DNA of 64,000 nucleotides, taken from assembly GCF_000204055.1 (NCBI RefSeq), contig NW_006768779.1:400350-464349 (forward strand), in the 5' to 3' direction. The translations under genes and the position numbers were made by a program. The notes under the pieces are model-generated. The model was not told where the DNA came from and did no database searches. It saw only the letters and a list, made by a program, of their open reading frames with translations. This stretch comes from Melampsora larici-populina 98AG31 (lineage: Eukaryota; Basidiomycota; Pucciniomycetes; Pucciniales; Melampsoraceae). Shown in pieces: positions 46,097 through 56,718 of this stretch (its first letter is position 1; every line of letters begins with the position of its first letter).

Positions 46097-47738
46097 TTAC
46101 CCTTGCGAATTATTGCGCGACTGCCATCTTCTGAACTCATGCAATAATTCGTTTCTTCTTGCATAAGATGCATTATGATCATAATTGACAGGTAGATCAT
46201 CTTGAGGTGGGTCATCATCATTAATATCAGCAGGCTGTTCCGGTTTCCAGCTGTCCCTATTCTTCAGCGTGAAGTTATGCAGGAGACACGCGACACGAAT
46301 CCAGTTGACAGCATGCGTAGCGGTTCGTGCATCCTTTAAGATGAGTCGCATGTCCCGTAGAGATTGGAATCACAATTTGAGCATGCCATTGCCGTGTTCA
46401 CTGACCACGCGTTGCTCACTGAGTGCGGTGTTGAATTCCTTTTTCAATAGATCTAATCCATAGGTACGGGGGCTTTTGAATGTTGGAATAACGTTCTGGG
46501 TACATGTGTAACCCGAATCGGCTAACAGGTACTCGCCCTCGGAGAAAAATTGATCGGGTTGTTGAGCAATCTGACATAACAAATCAATAACCAATCAGTA
46601 AGATTCTTGCTGGATATGCGAAACACCTGTTTTACTTACCTGAGTTGATGAAAAAACACGCTGGTCATGTGAACTGCCACACCAACCGTGCAACGCATAG
46701 ATGATACGAGCATTGTGATCACAAACGAGCATCAAATTGAGTGCGTACATGAATTTGCGAGTCCAGAAGTCCTCTGGATTTTTGAGAGGAGCCACGGCCA
46801 GAGGAATGAGTGTTCCGTCTATGAATCCAACGCAATCTTTAAAAAAGGACCTTGCACCAATTTCTTTCTTGATAATCGTTCGTTCTTCTGCGTCAGGCCA
46901 GTAGACGTACTGGCTTTCCAATTTCAAAAGGGCCTCGAAACATCTTGATGTAAAATTATGTACACTGCCCTCTGAAACATCAGGACATCAGATATTGTAC
47001 CAGAAGAGAACCCAATTTAATTCACCTACTCACCACTTAGCCCAAACATCTGTCCGATCATGTAAGCACTACCACCATTCCCACTTAATCCTAGCTGGCA
47101 TAATGTCACAAGCAGTTGCCACTCAACCGGTAATTGAGGCCGCGATGAGCCGTTATGAAACACGAGGTCTTCACTAATCAAAGGTACAAGGCAAAAAAAA
47201 ATTTCTTTCGACATTCGAGCCTATGGTAGGTAGCAATGATGTTGAATGATCAGTGAGTGACACATATCAATCAAACTGGTAAGAACCTTCAAACACTTAC
47301 ATATTTCATAAAATTCCTATCGCTTCCATTGAAGACCGCAGTGAAACGTATTTGTTGCAGGTCCTTCCTGTTTTCATAGAGTCAATCTTCAAAGTAACGT
47401 ATTCTATCAGTCTGTTCGAGGGCTTCTCCAAGTATCACACCAATCCGGAAACAGTGTTCACGTAAGGCCACTTGATTCGATTCGGCCTCTTGAAGGTTCA
47501 AGCATCCATTCAGGTAAGTTTTGAGTGCTCCGACTAAGGTGATCATTGAGATAGTGACTGATTCTTGAGAGTTTTCAAGCAGTAATAAGGTGCCAGATTT
47601 CATCAATTCAAAGTGAAGAAACGCTTGTAGAGGTAAGTACAAAGGCGACTGGTATGTGAGATTGATGACCGATAAGAGATGAAGCGATGATTTCACGAGA
47701 TCGGATATCAGCTGGGCTCGGGTGCCTACACGAGGCAT
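46097..47738 (-). pseudogene. PIF/Harbinger transposase (DDE), interrupted by TGA
   Basis: The ATG is at 47,738. The first exon is helical (LREHCFRIGVILGEAL). After introns come LPVEWQLLVTLCQLGLSGNG with an HTH-like segment GGSAYMIGQMFGLSG, then the catalytic domain: CVGFIDGTLIPLA (first Asp), GWCGSSHDQRVF, EGEYLLADSGYT (second Asp) and VVSEHGNGMLKL (the Glu region). A TGA at 46,370-46,372 follows MLKL, but the family sequence continues in frame (FQSLRDMRLILKDARTATHAVNWIRVACLLHNF) to 46,097. Arg is expected at the TGA, consistent with CGA to TGA. The enzyme would cut and paste the element; this copy is presumably dead. Confidence 0.87.
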
Positions 47739-47836
47739 GTTGTTGAGGAGTGGTAGATGGCGAAGGGCTCCTCAAAACGAGAAACCAGGTGGGAAAATCC
47801 TAGTTTCTCTTGTCCCCGCAAAAATGAAATGTATGT

Positions 47837-47887
47837 AAGTAGGTTTCGGACAAAGGTAGCTCGGACCTGGTTGTTTTGAGTACCGTA
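47837..47887 (-). repeat. Harbinger right terminal inverted repeat
   Basis: Inverted copy of the left end, finishing GAGTACCGTA before the AGT flank. Confidence 0.92.
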
Positions 47888-47890
47888 AGT

Positions 47891-48317
47891 CAGTAGATTT
47901 GTCTTAGTACAGAGTTTTGCATGTGAAAGGGTTTATGATTGAGGGGATCAGAAGCCAAGGACCAGTTCTTTTGAAGTGACTTGGATTGAAGCAAGGATTG
48001 TATTGATCTTGATTCCACTCAATGACTCAGGTGACTGGATATTTTGGAAGCAATGATTTATTGAACTTGTGACTCTATTCCTGAATATTGTATATACTGA
48101 TTCTGTTTTCTAGGCATGATGATTAACTTGCTTGATAATTAGATGACTATAATTGAGTATGTGTGTTAAATCTTGTTTTACATTCCAAGTGTGATGGTGT
48201 GATGAATGCCAATGTTTTGATTGATATGATGAGTGGGTTGTTTGATGATGATGATGAATATAATGAAATTGAATTGGAATTTGAAATGTATGAAGTTGAA
48301 GTTGAAGTTGGTTGATA
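47891..48317. other. Spacer between Harbinger and the direct-repeat-flanked segment
   Basis: AT-rich, with a run of GATGATGATGAATATAATG and GAAGTTGAAGTTG units at 48,245-48,310. No gene seen. Confidence 0.5.
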
Positions 48318-49182
48318 CAATCAAATAGACTTTAACCGTATCAGTCTTTTTCTGAGACTAACTCGCTCTGAGACTATCCTGAGACAAACAAAAAAGTAAA
48401 CCGGATGGTGGCTTTTTGTACACTGTCTGTACAGGCTGGTGGCAACTGGTACATATGTATGAAGACTTGAACAAATTCATCATTAAGACTTCAAAGAAGC
48501 TGTTAACACTTCGATAACCTCATCAAGAATCAAGAACCTTTGTCGAGTCATCCATGTGCACCTTATATCTATACCTTCAGACTCACTCCAATCCCCCTGA
48601 AACATTGTCAAGGGGGTTCTATCGCTACAACCACTTACATATCAAAGTATTGATAATGAAGCAACTTACAAAACAACAAAATGTTATTGGAACAAGCTAC
48701 TTTGAATGAAAGTAGCAAGCAAAACCAATACAAGAAAAACAATGCATTGTCATCGGAGCGAGATACTTTGATGTAAGAGGTTTCTATCTGTTGCGTTGTC
48801 TTGATTTCTTCAAAAACGACTCAGTCGCCATCTTTTCAAACTGTCTCTTTGTATGTATAATCTTCACGAAAAGGACTCGATATCACTTCTTTTCAACCAA
48901 CCTAAAATGCTTCCAACTTCTGCTTTTCAAGACATCTCATTTTGCATTTTATCAACTCGATCGTCTTTTGTATGTATTATTTTTGACCAATGAAATTGAC
49001 CAATGGATGTCTAGATGTTCTGTAGTTGGTGGAAGGCTTATAAAGAGAAGGAAGCGCCATGCGAAAAAAAACGCGCCACACAGACCGGGATTGAACTATA
49101 CCTGTATGTCTCACTGCTTCTCTCAGGTAGTCTCAGAGAAAGACTGATACCGCATCTCTCCCCAATCAAATAGACTTTAACC
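48318..49182. mobile_element. 825-bp segment flanked by a perfect 20-bp direct repeat
   Basis: CAATCAAATAGACTTTAACC occurs at 48,318-48,337 and again at 49,163-49,182. Next to the left copy the sequence starts GTATCAGTCTTTTTCTGAGA; near the right copy it ends with the inverse of GTATCAGTCTTTCTCTGAGA, so the segment has subterminal inverted repeats of about 22 bp with one difference. On the minus strand AGTTCAATCCC near 49,083-49,096 resembles a polymerase III box B. The long duplication suggests target-primed retrotransposition (SINE-like), while the inverted ends suggest a DNA element; I cannot decide. The right copy ends 14 bp before the LysM start codon. Confidence 0.5.
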
Positions 49183-49196
49183 AATCCTTCCTAAAG

Positions 49197-51708
49197 ATGA
49201 CCTTCAGTTCTTCTTCAGCTTCATCTTCAAGTCTTCATGATCCTTGGACTAACTCAACTTCTCATGGCAATTCTAATCAAACTAACACTACCACTACCAC
49301 CAATCAATCACTTCAGCTCAGCAATCCAATCTCATTCAATTCATTGGAAACGGATCATCGTCATTCAATCAGACTACCAACCCCTAACTCAGCCACTACT
49401 ACCATTCAGTCTACTTCAACTCAATCAAACTCAACCTCTCATCCACTCACACTTAACATTAGCAACAATTCATCTTCTTCTTCAGCATCTTCTTCTTCAA
49501 TTCAAACTAATCTGATCCATCAACTTCCTTACGAAGATTCGATCACCAAGAATCTACAACCATCATCACCAGATCTTATGGATGCAACTCGACCTACTCT
49601 TAAAAGATTAACTAGAACCGATCAATCATCAAACCCTTCACAATCTCAACCATCTCGAAATGCTACTGGAATGTGGTTTGGATCATTCAAAGACCGTTCA
49701 ACTAGTAACCTTCATCCTCGAACTCGTCATTCAACTCATCGTGCCAGCTCTTCGCAATCTAAACCTTCTAATGACTTACTTGATTTGGATGAACCTCAAC
49801 TCATTCAACATTCAGATCAACTTGATAAAGGTAAAGGTAAAGCAACACCATTGGCAGACAATCTTAATCGGATAAAAGGTGCCAAGGATGTCTTGATTCA
49901 TTCAGTTGAAAAACACGATACAATCGCTGGGATTGCACTCAGTTATGGGATCTCTGTCAGTACCTATCGCTAATCTATCTAATTTCATCACCAGTGACCA
50001 TATCATGACTAATCATCTTATATGGCTTTTGTCTGAGTAGCTGTCTGCTCTAAGGAAAGCAAACGGGATGTGGGCCTCAGATCCATTAAGCTTAAAGGAC
50101 ACTCTCAGAATACCTCTCGAGTTATGTAACTTACCACCTTCCAAGAAGATAGAAATTGAAGAAGATAGTGGAAAAGTTTTAATTTGGGAACAATCACCTT
50201 CTTCAAGTCGTTCATCATCTCCAAGATTAATGCATCATCGAAAATCAAATTCACAAGTTGGAACCAATTCTTGGATCAATCAATCCGGAATCACATCTAA
50301 TCCATCACGACAAGTTAGTTCTAATCAATGGTTTTTCAATCATCAACAACAGAATGGTAGTCGGATCAGTTTAGAAATGAGTGCAAGTGTTGGAACGAGT
50401 AGTGAAGCAGGTTTAAGTCCTAACCGAACAAGTTTTGATAAACTTTCGGCTTTTGGTAAACCGACCAACTCTTTAGAAAATCAAGATGAAGTGTCAAATT
50501 ATTTGACTGGGACCAATTTTGCTTATCCGATTTCTGAATTACCTTCACCTCCTCCTCCGTTAGATGAAGGTATTCCACATGCAAGAAACCCAGGAGTGCT
50601 GACTTCGATTTCTAATACTATCTCACCTCCTTCTCAATCTGGCTCACATATTAGTAATGGTCAACCTAAAGTAATAGCCACTTTAGAACGAGTACCAGCT
50701 CATGAGCTAGGTTTCTTTACATCTAATGCCAATTCACCTAACCCACGTAAATCATATGACCCATCTGGATCATCTGAACAAGATTCAACGACCCTTCTTT
50801 CAAATCAACCTCTCAATAACCTCGCTCTGAACCTGACCCCTAATCTTCCAGCTCACTCTACCCTTCGTCAACGATCTGCAACGACGAACAATCGATCAGC
50901 TCAAGTTCCTAATCATCTTTCATCACCTGCTCGTCATAACACCACACCTGATCCTATGATTCGACCTACCACCACACATCGGACCAGTTCGAATACACTA
51001 ACTCAGATCCATAATTCACCTCGTAAACAAGTTGGTAGACTTCAATTGGATTACGAAACATCTTCTATCGATCCATCCCAAATCTCACCTGGTCTGGAAA
51101 AGAAAAGAGCAGCGGCTCAATTGTTTCAAGTGAGAGGAGCACTTCCAAGTGTTTCTAATCGAGGAGGACTCACTGGAATCGATGGTGCTTATCCTCAAGC
51201 TGAATCTCATCCAAGAAGTAAGTCACTAGATGTCTCTTGATGACCTTTCTTATGAGGATGACTGATTCTGTTCGGTTCCGTAACAGACAGATCATCGAAT
51301 GAGAGTAATGGATATCCCAACGTTTCTGGAGCCCACAATCTAGCCAGTTCATCAAAATGGACAACAGTCAGACCAGGAGTACCACCACCATTAGACAAAA
51401 GATTAAAATTTTTAGAAGAAGGAACGAGCACGAAGTTTGGAACGATCTTGAATGGATTCTTGAACCTTGAACCACTTGTTTCTTCTTCTTCATCATCATC
51501 TGTTTCAAATCATCAATCAAAACCAAATCATAAAGAAAGATTAGAATTAAATGAAATCTTGTGGTCTGAAAGTGATGAACCTATTACTCTTCAAAGTAAT
51601 AGTCAAAATCATCAAAGAAATAAAGGTTTGAAAAAGTCAAAGAGTGGATTGGGGTGGGGGTTTTGGAATGATTTATTGGATGAAGCTTCACAAGCTAGTA
51701 GGAAATGA
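49197..51708 (+). CDS. Intracellular LysM-domain protein
   Basis: Three exons with agreeing phase: 49197-49955, 50041-51217 and 51287-51708, coding 785 aa. Residues 1-225 are very Ser/Thr/Asn-rich. One LysM spans the first intron at about 234-282: VLIHSVEKHDTIAGIALSYG, IS, LSALRKANGMWASD, then LKDTLRIPLEL, matching the V-x2-G/H-D-T-L-x-x-I-A pattern of LysM proteins. There is no signal peptide or transmembrane segment, so this is the cytosolic LysM type (as in LYSMD-like proteins), not a secreted chitin-binding effector. The remaining ~500 residues are disordered and Ser/Pro-rich, with a short conserved-looking end (LGWGFWNDLLDEA). The partner of such cytosolic LysM domains is not established. 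Confidence 0.85.
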
Positions 51709-53549
51709 AAAAAAAAGTTAAATTATCAAGATAAAAAGGAAAATAAATCAGATGGTTTGGGATCTTTTAAGAATGATGGATTGGATTTTGGGATTTAGGT
51801 TTATGGAACTGTTAAGAAAACTTTTTTTCTTTTTGGAAATTTGTTTATATTTGTAATTATTATTTCTTTCTTTTACATAAAAAAATCAATTTTGTATTTG
51901 ATCATCATCATAACATGTTTTTGAGTTTCTTTATTTTACCTTTTTTATAAAATCACTTTCTAGGCATATTTTTTTTGGATTTTTTTTTTGGATTTTTAGA
52001 AAATTGGAATAATAAAAAAATATTTTTTATATTCTTTTTGAAAAAAAGGGTTTTTTTGAAGTTGAATAGATTTTTTTTTGTAAGGAAGAGAAAAAAAAAG
52101 CATTTGTAAGGATGAATGACTAAATCAATTGATCATCTTCAATTTATCTTGTATTTATATTGTTTTTGGTGTTAAATAATAATTCATTTTTTTTTTCTTT
52201 TTTATTTAGAGATAAAAATAATATAACGGTTTATTGGTTTTTTTTGTGACATTTCTTGAATTTATAGTAAATTGATAAGAATTCTTTGATTTTAGAAATT
52301 GAGTTGTTTTTTTTCTGAGTCAAGTTTTCTTCTACATACTCTATGTTCTTTGGATTTTTATCTTTGTGTGTAAGTAAAAAAGTTGAAAAGTATATACAGT
52401 ATATTTCAAGCTTGGATGAAACTCTAGTGAAGTTATAGTGTTGTGGACAAATAGATTCTCAAACAAATACTATCATGATTGGTTTGTAGATCTTTCCCAT
52501 TCCTAAAAAATGGTTTTCCACATGAGTTTCCCTAAAGCCTGACTTACCCCAGAGTGTTAACTTCTATGATTGAAAGTCCTAATATTGATGGTGCTAAGGG
52601 ATGTGTTCTGTGATCATGTTCCTCTTATCTGATTGGGGGATACTAATGGTAAAACTTGCTTGGTAATTTTCTTACAAGGTGACATGCATTCTCTGCCACA
52701 TCTTATATGTTGAACCTTTGTTAGTTCCAGTCACACTTGAGGCTTGAGTACTTCATGTATTCTCATGGTGGTTGAAATAACTTTACTCTTCTGGCATCTG
52801 AATTTTACTTATTGTTTTGCACAAACATCGAGTTTATTCTTAACTTGGTCCTTGAATTCACTCAATGGGATTTTTGATATGAAGCAAAGATTTACTACCC
52901 TGTGAGTGCATTTGAATGTTACTTATTGATTTGCACAAACCTTCATTGTTTTTTCTTAACTTGGTCCTTGAATTCACTCAATGGGATTTTTGATATGAAG
53001 CAAACATTTACTACCCTGTGAGTATATCAGACTTTGGCCATTGGGCTATTGGGTAATTTGTGCAGAGCCCACTCAAGGAAATAAACCAAGATGATGACTC
53101 AAAAACAAGTGGCCTTGCAAAGATGATTCTATATATTTGAACGTATATATGTATAATGTCAATCCAAACATGCTATGTACATTTAATCCAAAAAAAAGGT
53201 TGAAAGACTGAATTGCAAACGGAAAATGTTGTTACATTTTTTTGATATAAGATCAGAGATGGGAAAAACAAGACTGACAAGTTTTTTTTGATGATATGAA
53301 AAATCTCAACTTTTTTTAACAAAAAAAGGTTATGTCTACAAGATTGAATAAAATGAGAGATACAGAATATAAGAAGAAAAATCAAGCAAATATAAAGAAA
53401 TTCTTAAAAAGAATCTTTTCTCAAATCAAAAACTTTTATCGTCTAAACCAACTCCAGGATGGCTTCGAACTATGATAGGGTGGAAGAATATTAGCGTTTA
53501 TTGACAAGATTCTTACACCAATCGTCCCGAAAGCTGTGTTGGAATAAGC
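51709..53549. other. Convergent 3' spacer between LysM gene and tail-anchored protein gene
   Basis: Strongly T-rich after the LysM stop. A tandem duplication of 114 bp lies at 52,807-53,034; apart from that no gene or RNA is recognisable. Confidence 0.5.
52807..53034. repeat. Tandem duplication, two 114-bp copies
   Basis: Both copies share ACTTATTG at the start and a 65-bp nearly identical core that includes TTAACTTGGTCCTTGAATTC and TTTTTGATATGAAGCAAA, diverging mostly near the beginning. It sits in non-coding sequence. Confidence 0.85.
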
Positions 53550-55675
53550 TTACGCCATACTAGCTACTACAACCGCCGCGGCCAAGGCGAATAACACGCT
53601 AGGTAAGACTTTACTCATGTCGAATAGGCCACTTGTAGGCACTTCAGCAGCGACGATGTCGTCTACCACTCGGCGACGCTTGACAGATGGGGAAGACTTT
53701 CGGACTTGGCGTTTTGATCTTAGTGCCGAACGATGAGCGGAACGGACGTGAAAAAGTCCAACTGATTCCGAAGACCTGAGGTGCTTGTGGACACCGTGGT
53801 GGGTCAGAATGCCGGAAGAGCGATGGCGTACAGCCATTTGAGAGGAAGAAGCTGGCGGTTGACTTGGATCACGTTCACGTCGTCTGAAGCACGTTGAAAC
53901 AGAAAGTCAGTTCTAATCTGCATTCAGGTTGATCCTTGGAGAGGCACCTGAAGAATAACAAGAAGGTACTTACATTAATCTTCCGTGGAAAGCCACAACT
54001 GTGTGACGCTGTATATGATAAGGAGGAATGTGTCAGTGAAAAGAGGCTAAATGATAAGTTGGACTTGACTGACGTTAGCATGGCGATTTGATGATTTTGA
54101 AACCGACTTGTGATAATCACGGTTTGTAGAAGGAAGTTTGACTGATTCTGACGATGATCTGCCATTGAACTGATCAAGCCCAGTCGCCAGAAAATTCGGT
54201 ACATCATATGATCGGATATCCGTATCACTGCAAGACTTGCTCAAAGCGGTAGGATGAATAGGTTCAAATATTGAAGAACTGGACGTATCACGGGGAAAAT
54301 CACTGGTGAAATTGCTGGGGCTTCGACTCGAGGCAAAGATTGGACGATGACGAGTGCCTATGTTGGGATAACAAATTGATTCATCAACGAGCTGACTCCA
54401 ATCAGCACCCGTGAAGTCTTCCAGGTTGGATGGTACCCTCCGTATTGAGTCTGTTTCGTTGTATGAAGACTTGCGTACCACCGATCCTGGAACATTGCTA
54501 GCATTTCCTGCAGTGGTCACAGCCTCAGGTTCGGATGAGCGAATGAAAGTGAACCCAGTATCTTCGTCCAAGTCTAGAGTAGAGGGACGAGGGCTTATAG
54601 GAGCTTGGGCCTGAATACTATGTGGGAAGATCGACGTGTTCGCAGAACCACCGGTAAGGGGAGCCCCTCGCATATCTTCGCGTTGAAAAGGGGACAGTAG
54701 TGATACGTTGGATGGCGGACCTTGCCCTGGTATGATTGCTAAGAAAGTCGTAGGATCTGGCGGAGGCCTAGCGAGTATGGCAGCCGCCTGGGGCAAAGAG
54801 CCAAAGGTCGGAATGGCGGCATGGCTTGGTTCAAGAGCTGACATCCTGTTTTTTTTCTTGGACTGATGTGAAATAGATTTTGCAAGTGGTAAGCTTTCGG
54901 GGCGGGATCGAGCAATGTGAGATTCGGACTTGGTTCGCGTTCTTAAGGCAGAGGAAGTGTTGGTTTCCGAAGGCAAATTGGATTGCAATGCGTTGGATGC
55001 CTGTGGGGCGACTGATTGCACAGTGCTTGATGTCGAAAGGGCTTGAGATGAGGGCCTGGCAACGTTTAATTGATCGGCAGAATGAGGTTTGCGCTCATTA
55101 CGCAGAATGAGAGGGCGATCAAGCTGATGGAGTGACTTTTTGACAGAGCGAGCGACACTGCGAATGCCTTTGGATATGGTTCCTTGGGATGAATGAGTGG
55201 AATCCACATCTCGTTGTGTCGAGGGGTTTGACGCAGAACGAACTTCGGGAGTGGAGGCCGGTATTCCGCTTGGCTTTGAGGTGGGGCCGAGGGATTTGAA
55301 ACGTTGGAAAGGCGAATTGATGCTCAAGGTACGTCTAGCTCTTTGAGAGACCGAAAGTGGTCTTGCGTTCTCCGGGGTATGTTCAGGGTTGGTTTCAGAC
55401 TGACGAGAGGTGCTTGAAAACGGTCGCAAAAGGGATTTTTTCTTCTTCTCGACAGACTTTGCAGAGCTGGGGGATGTATCAGGAGTGGCGTGAGGGGATG
55501 GCGATGGATATATAGATGACGGAGGTGTTGTCACTGACTGATCCGATCCTGATGTTGAATACGCTCTAGCTTCACTAGCGGCAGAGCCGGCGGGGAAGGT
55601 GACTGACGGGAGGTTTTGAGAAGCTTGCGACGCTCTAGGCGGCGCAATTTGGGGGTGAGACGCAGTGGAGGCCAT
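53550..55675 (-). CDS. Ser-rich protein with C-terminal membrane segment, function unknown
   Basis: Three exons join in phase: 55675-54074, 54008-53974 (35 nt) and 53883-53550, giving 656 aa from the ATG at 55,675. Most of the protein is Ser/Pro/Thr-rich and disordered, with a basic region (KSVEKKKKSLLRPFSSTSR) and many S-P and R-x-x-S sites suggesting phosphorylation. The short middle exon codes RHTVVAFHGRL, followed by Arg-rich sequence. The last 21 residues (MSKVLPSVLFALAAAVVVASM and a final Ala) form one hydrophobic helix at the very C-terminus with no signal peptide, the layout of a tail-anchored membrane protein; a GPI signal is less likely without an N-terminal signal. No family recognised. 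Confidence 0.75.
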
Positions 55676-56435
55676 GAGTCTTCGAAGTGATTGGGTCTGC
55701 TGTGGTGGAGCGATGAGTCGATTATGTTGGTAACTGACGGTGTAGCTAGACTTTTAATCGCCAAGCAACTGATGAGATTAAAGGTTGTGAGAACAGGCTT
55801 CCGACAGGAGCTCCAGGCCGCAAGGGTTATTCTCGATATTCCCGGCCGTGATAAGTCCGCGGAAAATTCAATGAATTATTCGATATCTCGTGATAAGTTT
55901 AGAGCGCAAGAGAGCACGACAATAACTTGAGAGATTACTTTTCTTGAGGTAATGAAGTGTGCAGTCGGTGAGGCGAATGCGAAGAACTTGAAGGAAAGTC
56001 GAGAAATTTTTAATGAAAATATTCTGGTAACTAGACGTGCGCCAGGATGTACTTTATCTTCTGGGTGAATGATCGCTTTGGTTATGTGTTGGGTAGCCTG
56101 CCTGTACGGGAAAAGGGGCGAGGCAAGACCTAAATGGAAGAGCCAGGCTGGTCAAGCTCGTTGAACAATTTTCCCCGGATGATAGTGACCGAAGAACCCA
56201 ACGCTGTAGCCAAGAATCAAGACAAATCTGAGGAAACGATGGGTTGTAGTCGAAGCTCGTGAAACTAGGATATGCCGTTCAGTGCAAGAAATTCTTCACC
56301 ACTTGGAGTAGACGACCGGGGCTTTTGATGACGCAAGGAATGCAGTGGTCCAATTCGCTGAACGTCTCGGGGAGAGAAACGAAGTTATCCAATCTTGCGT
56401 ATGTGCGTGATACAGGTTCCTTGACGCCACAATAC
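55676..56435. other. Upstream region of the tail-anchored protein gene
   Basis: No coding exon recognised; this region should contain the promoter and 5' leader of the minus-strand gene at its left edge and grades into the repeat zone at its right edge. Confidence 0.45.
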
Positions 56436-56718
56436 CGAAGCCGAGACGCGAGGTCTCCGCCACTCGTTTTGAGTTTTCAGTTTTGAGTTCTCAGTTTTCA
56501 GCTTTTTGATTTTCGACCCCGTTTTCGATTCCGACCTCGCTGCAGAACCTTTCACAACCCAGAACGCATCACACCAATGACCACAGCACTCTTGCAACCA
56601 TGTGAAGACACATGTATCACACTCTCCATCTAAATCGAGCGAATCCTTTGGTCAAAAAGTTTTATTTTCATCTTCATTTGATTGGTTCTTCCTCTGTATT
56701 TGTCTACATTCTATATAT
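56436..56718 (-). repeat. Interspersed repeat, segment B, left copy
   Basis: This is the reverse complement of 63,010-63,293, including a string of GTTTTCAG/AGTTTTGA units (GCTGAAAACTGAGAACTC on the minus strand) and CTTTTTGACCAAAGG-like sequence, with only scattered differences. A long open frame on the minus strand (56,385-56,597) recurs in the right copy, but it is built of KLKTENSKLKTQ-type simple repeats and is not called as a gene. Confidence 0.85.

Larger units (their letters stand above)
43586..47887. mobile_element. PIF/Harbinger DNA transposon with 51-bp inverted repeats
   Basis: A 4,302-bp element. The left end TACGGTACTCAAAACAACCA... and the inverted right end match over 51 bp with one mismatch at position 41. 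The flanks AGT (43,583-43,585 and 47,888-47,890) form a 3-bp target duplication, the size made by PIF/Harbinger transposases. Inside are two converging genes: a DNA-binding-type partner protein on the plus strand and a DDE transposase on the minus strand, the standard two-gene layout. Both carry a disabling change, so this copy is probably not autonomous. Confidence 0.92.
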
